In this document: piece after piece, positions 10,818 to 22,162 of the stretch
How positions within the stretch are numbered: position 1 is the first letter of the stretch
Layout: the number at the start of each line of letters is the position of its first letter
Source of the DNA: Brachypterus glaber
Taxonomy: Eukaryota > Arthropoda > Insecta > Coleoptera > Kateretidae
Length of the DNA: 64,000 bases
NCBI GenBank assembly: GCA_958510825.1
Contig: OY294054.1
Coordinates: forward strand, 5,784,928 to 5,848,927
Direction: 5' to 3'
Position numbers and translations under genes: made by a program
The notes under the pieces: model-generated
Told to the model about the DNA's origin: nothing
Database searches by the model: none
The model's input: the letters and a program-made list of their open reading frames with translations, nothing else

Positions 10818-12280
10818 GGTAATTTTTGCTAGTACCTTAAACTTTGACTTTTTTAAGGAAAATTTGATTTCATCGCACATCGAAAGTCCTTCAGTTCTGT
10901 GTTTCATCGGCTGCCAAAAAATACCTTACTTTTAAGCTGATTATTTAACCTCTTCCTGAAAATAATTACTAAATGTTTTACTTCATGTTCATTCTGGATG
11001 TATCGGGATCTATTAAGCTATGTTTTCGTGAAAAAAAGATTAATATATGTGTAATAGTTTTTAATCTAGGGCAATTAAATTAAGCTATGCAAATGCGAGT
11101 TTTTTATTTAAGAACAGAGATTTGGTTGCTGATTAAGCTAAGATATAGGCACTGTTAGAAAGCCTGAACTTTTAGCTAGCTTGTGGCACAAAAGCCTTCA
11201 CCCCGTTTTGACCTCATTTTGAAAAAAATTTAAAAAACTGTAATGATGCATTTCTTGAAACAATATTTTTTTAACAAAAATTATTAAAAAGTGACAAAAT
11301 CTCAATCATAACTTCAAAATAGCTCATAAATGATTTAACACGTTCGCTGCCGACGTACAGTGGTATAGAATATAGCTGTCGCGTTGAAAATTAATTTCCC
11401 GCTTTATTAGTAGAGATAGAAAACTGAATTTAATTTTATTTTGTAGAGGAATGTTTATACTTTAAAGCGATGTATTGAAAAGTTATTTTTCTTAAGACTT
11501 TCGCTGCCAGTTTTTATTTGTATGTGCCCCCAAAGCCAACAAATGACATCACGTATGTACGATAACTCAAGATGATTTCCGTCAAAAAAAGTCTTCCTAG
11601 CGCACACAGGTAAATCATCCCAGATTATATAGCCTTTTAAATTTTTTGGATTTTTCCATAATAAGCTGTGTACACCTGTTCTAGGGTTAATAGACTAAAA
11701 TTACCTGGTATTAATAATTTTTAATTCGACAGGGTTATAAATTGACACAATTTCTAATATAGCTCATTTATAAAGTGAGCTTCACGAAAGGAGAGTGAGA
11801 CATTTTAAAGTAGTTTTTCGCAAGTGTTTTTAAATATTTAAGTAATTATACCACAGCGAAAAATATACAGCAAGTGTATTTATATGTTACAATATGGAAG
11901 AAATTGATGTTAAAAGAGAAACAATTATTAATTCGTATAATGATGTTTCCAATAACTATGGGTTATTCTTTTTTTTTAATAACTTTATTAAATACATTTT
12001 TAATTACAATATATACTATTTTATTTAACATATATACAATACATCATTTCATCATAGCTGTAGAGGCATGTACACTAAAATGCAAAAATTCCATTTCCCA
12101 AATAGTCTGCTTGACCATTTTTAATTTTAATAAATCTGTCCTGTCTCAACATATTTTTGAAGGATTCCAAATCTTCCCCTATTTCAAAATTATAGTATAT
12201 AATTGCTGACACGTACCAGATAAACGCATTTTTATCTTTATTTGTATTAAATTTTATACAAAATATTTCTGTCATTAAGA
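10818..12280. other. No recognised gene
   Basis: AT-rich single-copy-looking sequence. A short inverted pair, agctcatttataaagtgagct, lies at 11761-11781. On the minus strand at 12075-12284 there is a short open frame (SFKNMLRQDRFIKIKNGQ) that might be an exon or an old retrocopy; I cannot identify it. No splice-supported gene model is visible. Confidence 0.35.
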
Positions 12281-12789
12281 CCACTTTACACGGAGCAATT
12301 TGTACGCAAGTTTGATGCTATGCAAGTTTGCTGCCAGATATAGCATGAGGACAATTGGACATTGATTTGCCTTTTCACGGAGCAAGTTGTACGCAAGTTT
12401 GGTGCTATATATTGCAAGGTAAACAGTGCTGCCAACCAGACAATTTTGACGTGTCTCTGCGTTTGTTGACAAAAACAACCTAGCATTTGCTTTTTTAAGG
12501 AAGTTTTTTAGTTAAACAGACCGACCTATTAATAATAATAATTATTATTAACAGGTGCAGTTGCTACTATATTAGTAAAATGAAATCGATTTAGTAACTT
12601 TTTTCCAGGTTGGTACCACGAAAATAACCATAAAACTTGCGTGAAAATCGCCGAGAAATAGAACATGTTCTAAATAATTTGATGGCACGAAAATGGCATC
12701 AAACTTGCCCGAAGGCATGCGACTGAATCATTCCTGTTACAAACTTGCATGGCATCAAACTTGCGCACAAATTGCTCCGTGTAAAGTGG
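12281..12789. mobile_element. Non-autonomous DNA transposon with CCACTTTACACGGAG termini
   Basis: The left terminus ccactttacacggagcaatt and the right terminus aattgctccgtgtaaagtgg are inverted repeats that extend inward (cgcaagtttgatgc against gcatcaaacttgcg). Inner degenerate copies of the arm occur at 12374-12410 and 12678-12712. It ends exactly where LINE B becomes readable. No target duplication is clear. Confidence 0.75.
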
Positions 12790-14283
12790 CTTTTAGTTTT
12801 TTATTTAACCTTATACATAAAACATCTGTCTTTCCTGATCTCTGGAAAGTTTCAAAGGTTTGTCCTATATTAAAAACAGGTGACAGTGGTGACATTTGTA
12901 ACTATAGACCCATCTCCATAATCTGCAATTTTGCAAAGATTTTTGAATCCATTCTATACAAATACATTTACAGCAGCATAAAAAACGCTCTGTCTCCAAA
13001 TCAACACGGATTTATGGAGAAAAGGTCTACGGTGACTAATCTTGCCAGTTTTAATGAGATAGTAATAGATGCTGTTGACAAAGGAGGACAAGTTGATGTA
13101 ATCTATACAGATGTGATGAAAGCATTTGACCAGGTTGATCTGTACATCCTTATTTACAGATTAGAATGTTTAGGTTTTAGTCCAGATTTATTACTACTTT
13201 TTAAATCTTATCTATTTAATAGAGTTCAATTTGTTTTTTATAATGGATTTAAGTCCAATTTGATTTTTCCTACATCGGGCGTACCACAAGGGTCCAATTT
13301 AGGACCTTTGTTATTTTTAATTTTTATCAATGGATTACTGAAGATTTTACTTTGCCTTAATTTAATGTTCGCAGATGATCTTAAAATATTTCTATTAATT
13401 AAAACAATTTATGACTGTTTTTTCTTACAGCAAGAGCTTAGTAAGGTTACCACATGGTGTACTGAAAATAGACTAAATCTTAATATAGCCAAATGTAAGG
13501 TAGTAACATATACCCGTAGAGCAAATTCTATTAATTTTAATTATAGGATTGACAACATTATTCTTGAAAGATGTAATGAAATTAAAGACCTAGGCATAAT
13601 TTACGATTCTCAACTTTCATTCTCAGCACATGTAACTTTTATTTGCAAATCTGCCTCTAGAATGCTAGGCTTTATTACAAGAAACACCAGCTGTAAATAG
13701 CCTTAAAACACTCTATTTTAGTTTTGTACGTTCAAAATTAGAATATGGATGTCTAATTTGGTATCCAACTTATAATAACCAAATAGACCCATTGGAAGCA
13801 ATTCAGCGAAAATTTGCCAAGCTTCTTAACTTTAGAATCCACAAAATCTATCCTCCCCAGGGTTCAGATCATATCAGTTTATTAAATAAGTTTGACCTAT
13901 TAAGCCTAGATATACGCAGAAAAAATATATCAATTTCTTTTTTGTTTAATTTAATAAACAATAAAGTTGATTGTGAGTTTTTACTAAGCAAGATTCAGTT
14001 TCAAATACCAGAGGAAATAGGCAAATTATTACATTTAAGACCAACTTTGCAAAAACTAATATTATGCTGAAATCACCTATTTATGTTATGTGTTCAAATT
14101 TTAACTGTATTGACAATGTTGATATTAATTTTTCTAGTCTCAAACAAATTTTGTATGACAAAAATACTTAATTATTTCTATATATTGGTCTATAGCCAGT
14201 TTTTTATATACTTTTATTTTGTGTCCTGTAATTGGTGTTAACTGTTGGGCAATAAAGTCATTATTTATTTATTTATTTATTTA
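12790..14283 (+). pseudogene. Jockey-like LINE B: reverse transcriptase and 3' end
   Basis: The open frame from 12693 runs into RT sequence from about 12796. Motifs: CNYRPISIICNFAKIFES, NQHGFMEKRSTVTNLASF, IYTDVMKAFDQVDLY, TSGVPQGSNLGPLLFLIF and catalytic FADD (LMFADDLKIFL). A frame break near 13697 separates the last part (IQRKFAKLLNFRIHK, 13792-14070). The 3' tail is gggcaataaagtcattattt followed by (attt)n at 14262-14283. The element is 5' truncated, so no endonuclease domain remains; its start coincides with the MITE ending at 12789. LINE F (41776-43307) belongs to a related family. Confidence 0.9.
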
Positions 14284-15720
14284 GAACATTTATATTTAAA
14301 GACAACCCAAACTTTTTCCTAATTATATCTTTTATCCATTCCCATGTAATTTTTGCATTTTTGAACTCTATAATTCTATGTAACAGTGTATCTGTTTGTC
14401 CACATATATTAAAACGCATGTTATTAGTCACGTTATGTCTAGACATTTTTTCGCCAACTGTATATTTTTCATTTATTGCCCGGTACACCGCAGACTTCCA
14501 TTTTGTACTAACAAATCTATTCAAGCACACTTCCCATATTTGCTTCCATTAAAATGTGGGATATTTTTCCTCAATATTGGGTTTTTTTTGCATATTTGTT
14601 TAATTTGCAGTTCATAAATATGTTTTGTTTTAAGATCATTATCTATTTTTAAATTTAAACATATTCCTTTACTTTCCTACATCGTTAAGCAAATTATGAA
14701 ATTTTAGTTTCCTTTGTTTATCAAATATACCTTCTAACATTGATTTTTCAATTATTTTATAATTTGGATTTTCTGCTAACATTTGAGTTTTGATGAATAA
14801 AGCATGTGTTTTACTTTCAATATGCATAAGACCCAATCCACCTTTATCAGTTGGTAGGTAAAGTTAATCTCTGCTTACCCGATACAAATGACCCTGCCAC
14901 AGAAATTTACCGATTAACAGAACAAGCCTCTGACTAAGATCTTTATTTAAGGGTAGTACGTGAGCTGTATACCATATTTTAGACAGTAAATAAATATTCA
15001 CATACCAAACTTCTCTAATCAAGTCTAGTTTCCTAAATCTGTCTATAAACAGCGAAACTTGAATATTATGAATAATTCTTTCCCAGTTAATTTTGTACAT
15101 GTTATCAAAATTTTTACACACCGTCAAACCCAAAACTTTTAATTCTTGCACTATTTTAAAATTACTGTCTTTTAATTCATCTTTTTCCCATCTTCCCAAT
15201 GTTAAAATACTAGACTTCTGATAATTTATTTTGGCATTCGCGCCCTTTTCAAAAATTTTAATTATTTTATTCATATTATTCAATTCCGTCTTACATTTAA
15301 TAAAAATGTATATATCGTCCCATTTGCTTTTATGTTTCTTTTGTTGATAGTTATACCAGTAACTGCATTTTTAACTAGGAAAGGCTCTAAATATAAATTA
15401 AAAAGAATCATGGACATTGGGCATCCCTGTCTCTGATGTATTAATCTCAAATCCGTTAGAAAGGAAGATTTATAAGAACTTTTGATGAGGCAATTTCGTA
15501 CACGTTTTTAATTGCATTTATAACATTTTCATCAAAACCAATTTTCAACATAATTTTCCACAAAAACTCATGCGGAACTTTGTCGAAGGCCTGCTGCATG
15601 AATCGATAAAATAGCAGCTTTTTTCTGTGGGTCATTTTTATATTGTAAAACAGCATCCCTACAGCCTATTAAATTATTAAAAATGGATTTATCACTGTCG
15701 CAATTTTGTTCTTCGCTAAA
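14284..15720 (-). pseudogene. LINE C ORF2, reverse transcriptase and C-terminal domain
   Basis: Continues in frame from the other side of the Tc1 element: IFSEEQNCDSDKSIFNNLIG, NDPQKKAAILSI, QAFDKVPHEFLWKIMLKIGF, QRQGCPMSMILFNLYLEPFL. The catalytic box reads as DDIYIFIKCKTELNN only after a frameshift, so it is broken. Then FEKGANAKINYQKSSILTLG and LLSKIWYTAHVLPLN, and near the 3' end NNMRFNICGQTDTLLHRIIE, a Cys/His segment common in L1-like C-termini. Several frame breaks. Confidence 0.82.
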
Positions 15721-15722
15721 TA

Positions 15723-17208
15723 CACTGCGCGTTTTTTGAAGTGGATATTGTGAATATCTCGAATTTCATTAACTTAAAAAATGTTTTCAGTTTTTTTTTT
15801 ATGTTCTCACAAACCTTTAATTTTTTGTAAAATTTATGTGAAATACCTATCTATAAAAAAACGTTTGCTTGGGGGATTTACCACTTTAAAAATATATTAT
15901 ACGGTTCATTCTTAGTAAGAACAATTAGTTATCAAAGTACCACTATACAATGCCTCCAAGGAGACTTTCTTCTGACGATTTACGGCTATCATAGCGCTTT
16001 TGCAACACGGGGGTCATACACAAATAAGTAGCCCAAATCTACAATGTCTCACAGTGTGATTAGTCGGGCTTGGAATCGTTTTCAGCAAAGTGGCAGTGCC
16101 AATATACGGCATGGTGGTGGTCGACAACGAGCTACAAGTAGGAGGCAGGACCATTTTGTGGTAACCACTGCCAGAATAAATCGCGAACTTTCTGCCTCCA
16201 GGCTTCGTGTAGATACTGGGGTCCATGTAAGTCTGTCTACTGTTAGAGAAAGGTTGCATGAAGCTGGTCTAAGAGCCAGAAGACGTGCTCGACACCCCCT
16301 TTTAAACAGGCTGCACCGTGCTGCCCGCAGAAGATGGGCAAACAATCATCGTAACTGGGCTGAAGCAGAATGGGGTAACTGTTTATTTACAGATGAATCC
16401 AGGTACGCATTATATCACTCGGACAGCCGTATTTTAACATGGCGTGAACGTGGCGAGAGATATTATGAAGAACATATGGCTCCTACTCTTGCTTTTGGAG
16501 ATGGCTCTATTACAGTTTGGGGTGGAATTTCTTTAGAGTCGCGCACGGAGTTGCTTATCCTAAACCGACAGACTATGAATGCACAACGGTATCACGATTT
16601 GGTTATTCAACCTATTGTTGTTCCATTTGCCCTTGAAATTGGTCCTGACTTTGTTTTTGTCGACGATAATACCACGCCCCACCGCGCACGTATTGCGAGT
16701 TTGGCGTTGCAACATCATGGCATCTCTCGAATGGAGTGGCCCTCTTATTCACCCGACTGCAATCCAATTGAGCACGTATGGGACCGTCTCCTAAGGCAGC
16801 TTCATGCTCGAAATCACCAGCCACAGACTCTTGAGGAGCTTGCTAATGCTCTTACAGAAGAATGGCAAGCTTTGGATCAAGAGTGTATTCGTTCATTAAT
16901 TATTAAGAAGGGTGCAGGCAGTACGTACAGCAAGGGGGGGGGCTACCAAGTACTAATTGTGAAGATGGAGAGGCCAACCTTTTATTTTTTTTTTTTAGTT
17001 TTGTTTCATCTAATTTTTTAAGAATTTTATGATTTATTTTCTTATTGGTATAACTTTTTTCTTGTTAAAGCAATTTCCTTATTTTTTTTTTTAAATAATT
17101 AGAGTACTTATTAAAGCATATTTTAATAATAAATTTTTGTAAAATATTTTTACTGGTACGTTTTTTTTTCAAAGAATTTGAATTATCCACTTCAAAAAAC
17201 GCGCAGTG
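15723..17208 (+). mobile_element. Complete Tc1/mariner-type element
   Basis: It is 1486 bp, bounded by perfect 25-bp terminal inverted repeats beginning cactgcgcgttttttgaagt, with TA on both sides (15721-15722, 17209-17210). It carries one transposase gene. Its insertion into LINE C is precise: deleting it with one TA restores the reading frame (...QVLPN-IFSEE...). Confidence 0.95.
15950..17021 (+). pseudogene. Tc1-family DD34E transposase, N-terminus broken
   Basis: The main open frame starts at 16044 (SHSVISRAWNRFQQSG, second helix-turn-helix), followed by SLSTVRERLHEAGLRARR. Catalytic residues: D in LFTDESRYALYH, D in FVDDNTTPHRAR and E in CNPIEHVWDRLL, with 34 residues between the last two (DD34E, Tc1 type). 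The expected start lies at 15950 (MPPRRLSSDDLR), but a stop (TCATAG) and a frame change separate it from the main frame, so the first DNA-binding helix is lost and the protein is probably inactive. Cut-and-paste transposition at TA sites is the family function. Confidence 0.9.
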
Positions 17209-17210
17209 TA

Positions 17211-18822
17211 TATTTGGCAAAACTTGTTGAAAACGATCATTTATTATTTTCATATATAGCTTATAGTCGGTATTCGTAAGAGTTATTGGTCTATACTCAT
17301 ATTGCGTATTTGGGTTTAAAACCTTTGGAATGAGAATGATTACACCTTCAGCGAAAACTACAGGGTTTTTTTTACATTCGTATAAAAATTGTTTAGCACT
17401 ATTGTCATTTCATTGCCAATAGTATCAAACAACAAATTGTAAACTTCATATGTTAAACCGTCTAACCCTGGTGTTTTTTTTTGGTGCAGGAACTTAAAAT
17501 CGAAAAAACCTCATTTTTTGTAATTGCCTTTTTTAAGTTAATATTTTCAGTTTGTTTTATATTATTAGGGATATTAGCAAGTAAGCATTTCATTTCAGAG
17601 TTATCATATTCATTTTTCTTATATATTTTTTGAAAATAGTCGCGAGCATAATTTTTAATATCTGTGGTGTTATTTAAAGTTTCATTAAAATTATTTTTTA
17701 CATGTGAAATTAATTTCTGATTTTGGCGTTTTCTTAGATTTATGATGTCATAAAGCGATTTTCTTTCCCCTATTAATACTTTATTTGTGTCTTTAAAATT
17801 CTCTTCTATTTGTTTTTTACGTAAATTTTGGTGCAGTTTAATTTTCCTATATTCTTGGATTATTTCCTGACTGGAGTTTTCAGTTATATATTTCTTGTAT
17901 TCAAACATTAATTCATAATAGTAATTTAAATTGTTTTTAACTTCTGTTGCCCTTTCAATCCCAATTTTCTTGAAAAAATTTTTTATGCCCGGTTTTAGTA
18001 TTTTAATTCACCATTGTACTAAGTTATCTTGATAAATTTGATATTTTTTCCATTCAATAATTTTTAATTTTAGTGTTTTAATATTATTTCTGTTGTTTAA
18101 GACAGATTGTTTTACTTTCCAATATCCCCATCCCCTCCTAATGCATGTTAAATAATCCATTTGAATATGATCACAATTATGAATAATGCATAAGACATGT
18201 CTTTATATTCAGAGCTTATATAGGCCCTATCTATCCTAGATGCCGAATTATTTCTAACATACGTAAATTCCACCCTCTTCCCATGTTTTATTTCCCATAC
18301 ATCACTTAATTTTAGATTATTTATTATATTGAACAATTTCTTGCATACAGGTGTATTATTTACCGAATCTTTAGATTTTATAATACAATTAAAGTCCCCT
18401 ATTAAAACTACCTTATCATTAAAATTTAGGTGATTATATAAGTCATTTTCAAAAAAAAATATACGTTGAATATAATTTTGCGTACCAGATGGACTATATA
18501 TGTTAACGTAATGAATATTTTTAATTTTTGCAGACATAATACCGTCCATTTGCTCCAAAGGAAATATTTTCGACTTTAAATCCCTGTCTATATAAGATCC
18601 CGGTTCCTCTTTCATTTGGCCCCACATTTGCAATGAAAGCAAATTCTGGCAAACAGTTAAAAAACTCCGAGTTTACCTCTTGCAACAATATAATATCTAC
18701 CGAGTATTTATTTATGAAATCATTTAGTAAAGTGTGTTTTATGACCGACTTTATTCCGTTAATATTTATCGAAGCTATTGTTAATAATTTATTGAATTTT
18801 ATTGAATATTTTTAAAATATAC
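17211..18822 (-). pseudogene. LINE C ORF2, endonuclease domain, linker and start of RT
   Basis: Minus strand: LTIASININGIKSVIKHT and SVDIILLQEVNSEF (APE endonuclease metal-site N and E), then NIYSPSGTQNYIQRI, KVVLIGDFNCIIKS (GDFN motif) and NNSASRIDRAYIS (RIDR). A frameshift lies between 18540 and 18640. The linker at 17908-17462 includes NSSQEIIQEYRKIKLHQNLR and ends with TKNEVFSILSSC. The last part (LKIINDRFQQVLPNI) is the start of the RT, cut at the Tc1 insertion. Confidence 0.85.
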
Positions 18823-18959
18823 CTTTGTAAGTTTTTTATTTTTATATTTATTTACCTTATACGAGTAAAATGTTATCATCAAAATATCGTGTACCGTTGA
18901 TAAGCAAGACAAAAAAAAAAGAGAATGAATTTGAATGTTTGAAATTTTAATTTTAATAG

Positions 18960-19507
18960 TGTGGCTATTTTTATACGTCTGACATAAAGGTTATATGCAT
19001 ACTTGATGTTCCTTCAGTGTTTTCTATTATTCCTGAGTTTATTACACTACCATTGTCTGAATCACTTTGAAAGTCTGTGTTATTTAGCGCTTCAATTTCA
19101 TCTTCGCTTCCCAAACTATCAATCATGCTTTTTCGTGTTTTTCCTTTTCGATTTTCTTCATCACTTGAACTGGACATGGCAACTTTCTTACTTTTATTAT
19201 TTTCTAACTCCTTTTTCTCCAGTGCTTCCTGATTTGGACATAGACTATCTTGAGATTTTTCTGTATTTGGAAAATCGTGAAAAACTCCTGGATCGTCATT
19301 CGAATCTTTATCCTGATTTCTTCTTCCTGACTTTGTACTGTGATTATATTATCTTTTAATTTATCAGCATATTATTCATTACGATTCGATTCATTACTTG
19401 GATTTGGGGCATTGGGGCGTGAAATTTTCTTTACATATCTATTTGGACAATCTTTTCTAATGTGGTCTACAGAATCACAATTCATACATGTGCGTGTTTG
19501 TCCTGGG
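18960..19507 (-). pseudogene. LINE C ORF1, C-terminal part with CCHC zinc knuckle
   Basis: Begins PGQTRTCMNCDSVDHIRKDC, a CX2CX4HX4C zinc knuckle typical of retroelement nucleic-acid-binding proteins, followed by an acidic, Ser-rich tail (SSSSDEENRKGKTRKS, SLGSEDEIEALNN). It ends just before the ORF2 region. The frame is not perfectly open between the knuckle and the tail. Confidence 0.8.
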
Positions 19508-19509
19508 TA

Positions 19510-20973
19510 CCATTGCGGCCAATAAATCCAGCTACAGCAAAGATCCTTGCGGAATACCCAATATTTAAAATTAGAGTTGTGTAAATCGTGATATATGCGA
19601 AGAAGAAAAAGAATGCGTTATATGTCATTTTTAAAAAGTAGGGTTTGGACGTATTTCAGTGTTATTAATATCAATATACAAATATAAAATAGTCAAGGTC
19701 TAAATACACGCTAGTTCTGATCAGGATATATCTAAACCTCGAGGTCAGTTTACTTTTCAAAGAATGGCCAAAGCAAACTTACAGTGGATATTGGTAGAAT
19801 TCGGTCTAAGGTATTCATAACCATCAACAGTAAAAACGCAGCAGATTATGGTTTTCGGAAGATACCGTTAAAAGTCCTTGGTGATGGCCATGTTCAACGA
19901 ATATATTTTTGGCATATAGTGACGAAACTAAAATACTACTCGACTTAACAACTTTTTTTTCCAGAAACATTCCTAAGATAATTTGAAGAATTATTCTTTA
20001 TTATTCTCAAATACTAATCTTCTTTTCGTGGTTTGGTTATGTTTGGAAGGTAATGTCCCCTTTTGTCAATTATATGCAAGAACTAAATTCAAGCAAAATG
20101 TGAAAAATTATTTTTTTCAAAAACGAAAGTTGAACAATTCTTTTAACGGATTCGGATTTTACTGATAAAATTTAAAATCAGTGAAAAAAAATTGCGTAAC
20201 ATGTATCTGTTGAACATGGTCATTACCAAGTATTTTAACAGTATCTTCAAAATACCATCATCTGCTGCGATTAAGCTATTGATGTTTATGAATAGCTTCG
20301 GCCCCCTTCTACCAATTTCCACTCAATTTCCACTGGTTGTTTGTTTTGACCATTATTTGAAACATAAACTGAATTTAGGAATAGCGTAAATAGATCGCTG
20401 GGTGGTAATGGGTTAAGTAACTATAGTAAATATAAACATTTAATTACACTTTTTGTAATTAATTTGGCCAAAAGTGCTGTGCCCTTTTTAATTTAATAAT
20501 TTAAATTATAATTATTCAAAATAAATGTTTCTTGCAATCGGTACAAAAGAAGAAAAGAGAGCGAGATTGTCATAAGAGCTCGGACTTCGGACGAAGAGAG
20601 TTTAATGCACTCTCTGCAAAAAACAAGCCTGCAGAAGTCCTCCAAATAATCGCTTATCTTCTCTATTTTTGGTGACATCTTCGTGGATGCAGCTATTTTT
20701 GCACTTATAACATTCTTGCGAAGTCATTTTGAGGTTATGTCACTTCACATTCGGATTTGTATGCAGACACGATAAATTATTGTTGCATGTATTCACAGTG
20801 TTATAAATTATTGATTATAGGTACAATTAACAAAAAAATTATGTCAATTTAAATACTTTTGTCAATTTGACATTTCTTGTCAAAATTTAAATATTACAGA
20901 TGTCTGTAAAATTTTAAAGTTGGTTTTAATATGTATCATTTTTGGGTGTAGCTGGATTTATTGGCCGCGATAG
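19510..20973. mobile_element. TA-flanked element with GCGGCCAATAAATCCAGCTA termini, copy 1
   Basis: The left end ccattgcggccaataaatcc and the right end ggatttattggccgcgatag are inverted repeats. TA flanks at 19508-19509 and 20974-20975 are confirmed because removal restores LINE C ORF1. A second copy is at 44570-45619. The interior contains an inverted duplication: the segment at about 19770-19940 reappears inverted at 20200-20350. No intact transposase is seen; the superfamily is suggested only by the TA duplication. Confidence 0.85.
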
Positions 20974-20975
20974 TA

Positions 20976-21324
20976 TGCCACCAACGACATGTAACCTTCG
21001 ATTTTAATATACGAAGGAACATTGTTTTTTATGTTCATTATCACCGTTCTTATTCCGCTTTCCACTGGAAATATATTTTCTTCGCTGTATTTTTCATTTA
21101 TAATCATTTTTATAATTCCGTATTGTCTTAGGTATTGCCTAATTTTTCCATTATCTATAGATAGAGAGCTATAGCTCAATTGGTAAATCAAATATCCTTA
21201 ACTTGACTTCTTGTTCATTATCTGTAATTTGAACTTCATGTTCTCCATCCTGATATCCATATATAATTTTTTTATTATCGAATTTAACCATTGCTCTTTC
21301 TACTAATCTTTCAGAATTTCATTT

Positions 21325-21325
<1 letters not shown>
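20976..21325 (-). pseudogene. LINE C ORF1, N-terminal part
   Basis: Reads ERAMVKFDNKKIIYGYQDGE, then LRIFDLPIEL, a short interruption with a stop (around 21168-21180), then GKIRQYLRQYGIIKMI and SYIKIEGYMSLVAY. The frame is cut by the TA element. Removing that element plus one TA gives ...SLVAY-PGQTRTC, exactly in frame with the zinc-knuckle part at 19507. Function is inferred as nucleic-acid-binding, gag-like protein. Confidence 0.75.
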
Positions 21326-21330
<5 letters not shown>

Positions 21331-21356
<26 letters not shown>

Positions 21357-22060
21357 TTATTGTTCAAAAATACCTTACAAAGATGTAGAACAAGTCTGTG
21401 AGCAAAAAAATAAAGACACATGCATATAAATAACATAAAAAATAGAAGTAAACCTAAGAATACAATAAAACATAAAGTTTTTTATTCCATTTTAGGGACT
21501 TCCACTAAGATAATGATCAATACTATAATAACACTGTTCGACAAGGTAGTTGTGTAAGTTTCTTTTAAAAATGTTTACATTTTCAATATTTTTAAAGGTT
21601 AGTGGCAGCTTATTATAAATCTTAATGCCCATATAAAAGGGGCCATGCTCATATGCAACTGTACTATGATGGGGTAAAATAAAATTGTTTGCGTGTCTCG
21701 TAGGATACTGATGTGTCATATTAAAGGAAGTAAACAAATGTTTATTTTTAAAAACAAACATAAGTACTTCCTTAATGTAAATGGAAGGAACTGTTAAAAG
21801 TTTTAATTCTTTAAAATAAGGAACACAAGATGTAGTGGGTGAGACACCTACCATATTCCTAACAGCTTGTTTTTGTTTTTTAAATACATTTACAGCTAGA
21901 CTACTGGAACCCCAAAATATGATACCATACATAACTTTGGCATAAAAATATATATACCTTGTTTTTAATATGATCATACTGTATACCTATAATATGATCT
22001 ATATTAAATTCAAAAGTGTTTTTTATCCATCTATGTAATTCTATAGTACTAGCTTTTTTT
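21331..22060 (-). pseudogene. LINE E1, C-terminal end of RT ORF and (TAA)n tail
   Basis: Minus strand, open for 160 codons: AKVMYGIIFWGSSSLAVNVF, KQAVRNMVGVSPTTSCVPYF, ELKLLTVPSIYIKEVLMFVF, GIKIYNKLPLTFKN. This is the typical segment after the RT catalytic domain in insect CR1/jockey-group LINEs. The 3' end is a trinucleotide run at 21331-21358. 5' truncated. Confidence 0.85.
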
Positions 22061-22162
22061 TCTTACATATTTAAAATCTAAAAAGATGGTGTTTTCGCGA
22101 AAACCATCTTAGACACTCTTCACAATTTTGTATTTGTATAGCACGTGTTCACTCGTTGATTG

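Larger units (their letters stand above)
14284..21330 (-). mobile_element. Nearly full-length ORF1+ORF2 LINE (LINE C), interrupted by two DNA transposons
   Basis: On the minus strand, from 21330 down: ORF1 N-part, [TA-flanked element 19510-20973], ORF1 C-part with CCHC zinc knuckle, ORF2 endonuclease, linker, start of RT, [Tc1 element 15723-17208], rest of RT, C-terminal domain. The two-ORF layout with a CCHC ORF1 and QQAFDKV-type RT resembles the L1/Tx1 group. Several frameshifts and a disrupted catalytic motif show that it is dead. It abuts LINE B at 14283/14284. Confidence 0.85.

Noticed and set aside
12075..12284. Minus-strand 69-codon frame as a host exon
   Set aside because: Some protein-like character but no acceptor/donor pair or recognisable family; not enough to call.
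16082..16345. Arg-rich minus-strand frames opposite the Tc1 transposase
   Set aside because: Antisense shadows of a clearly recognised transposase frame.
21165..21190. tRNA-like phrase gctatagctcaattggtaaa
   Set aside because: No B box or cloverleaf follows; it lies inside decayed LINE ORF1.
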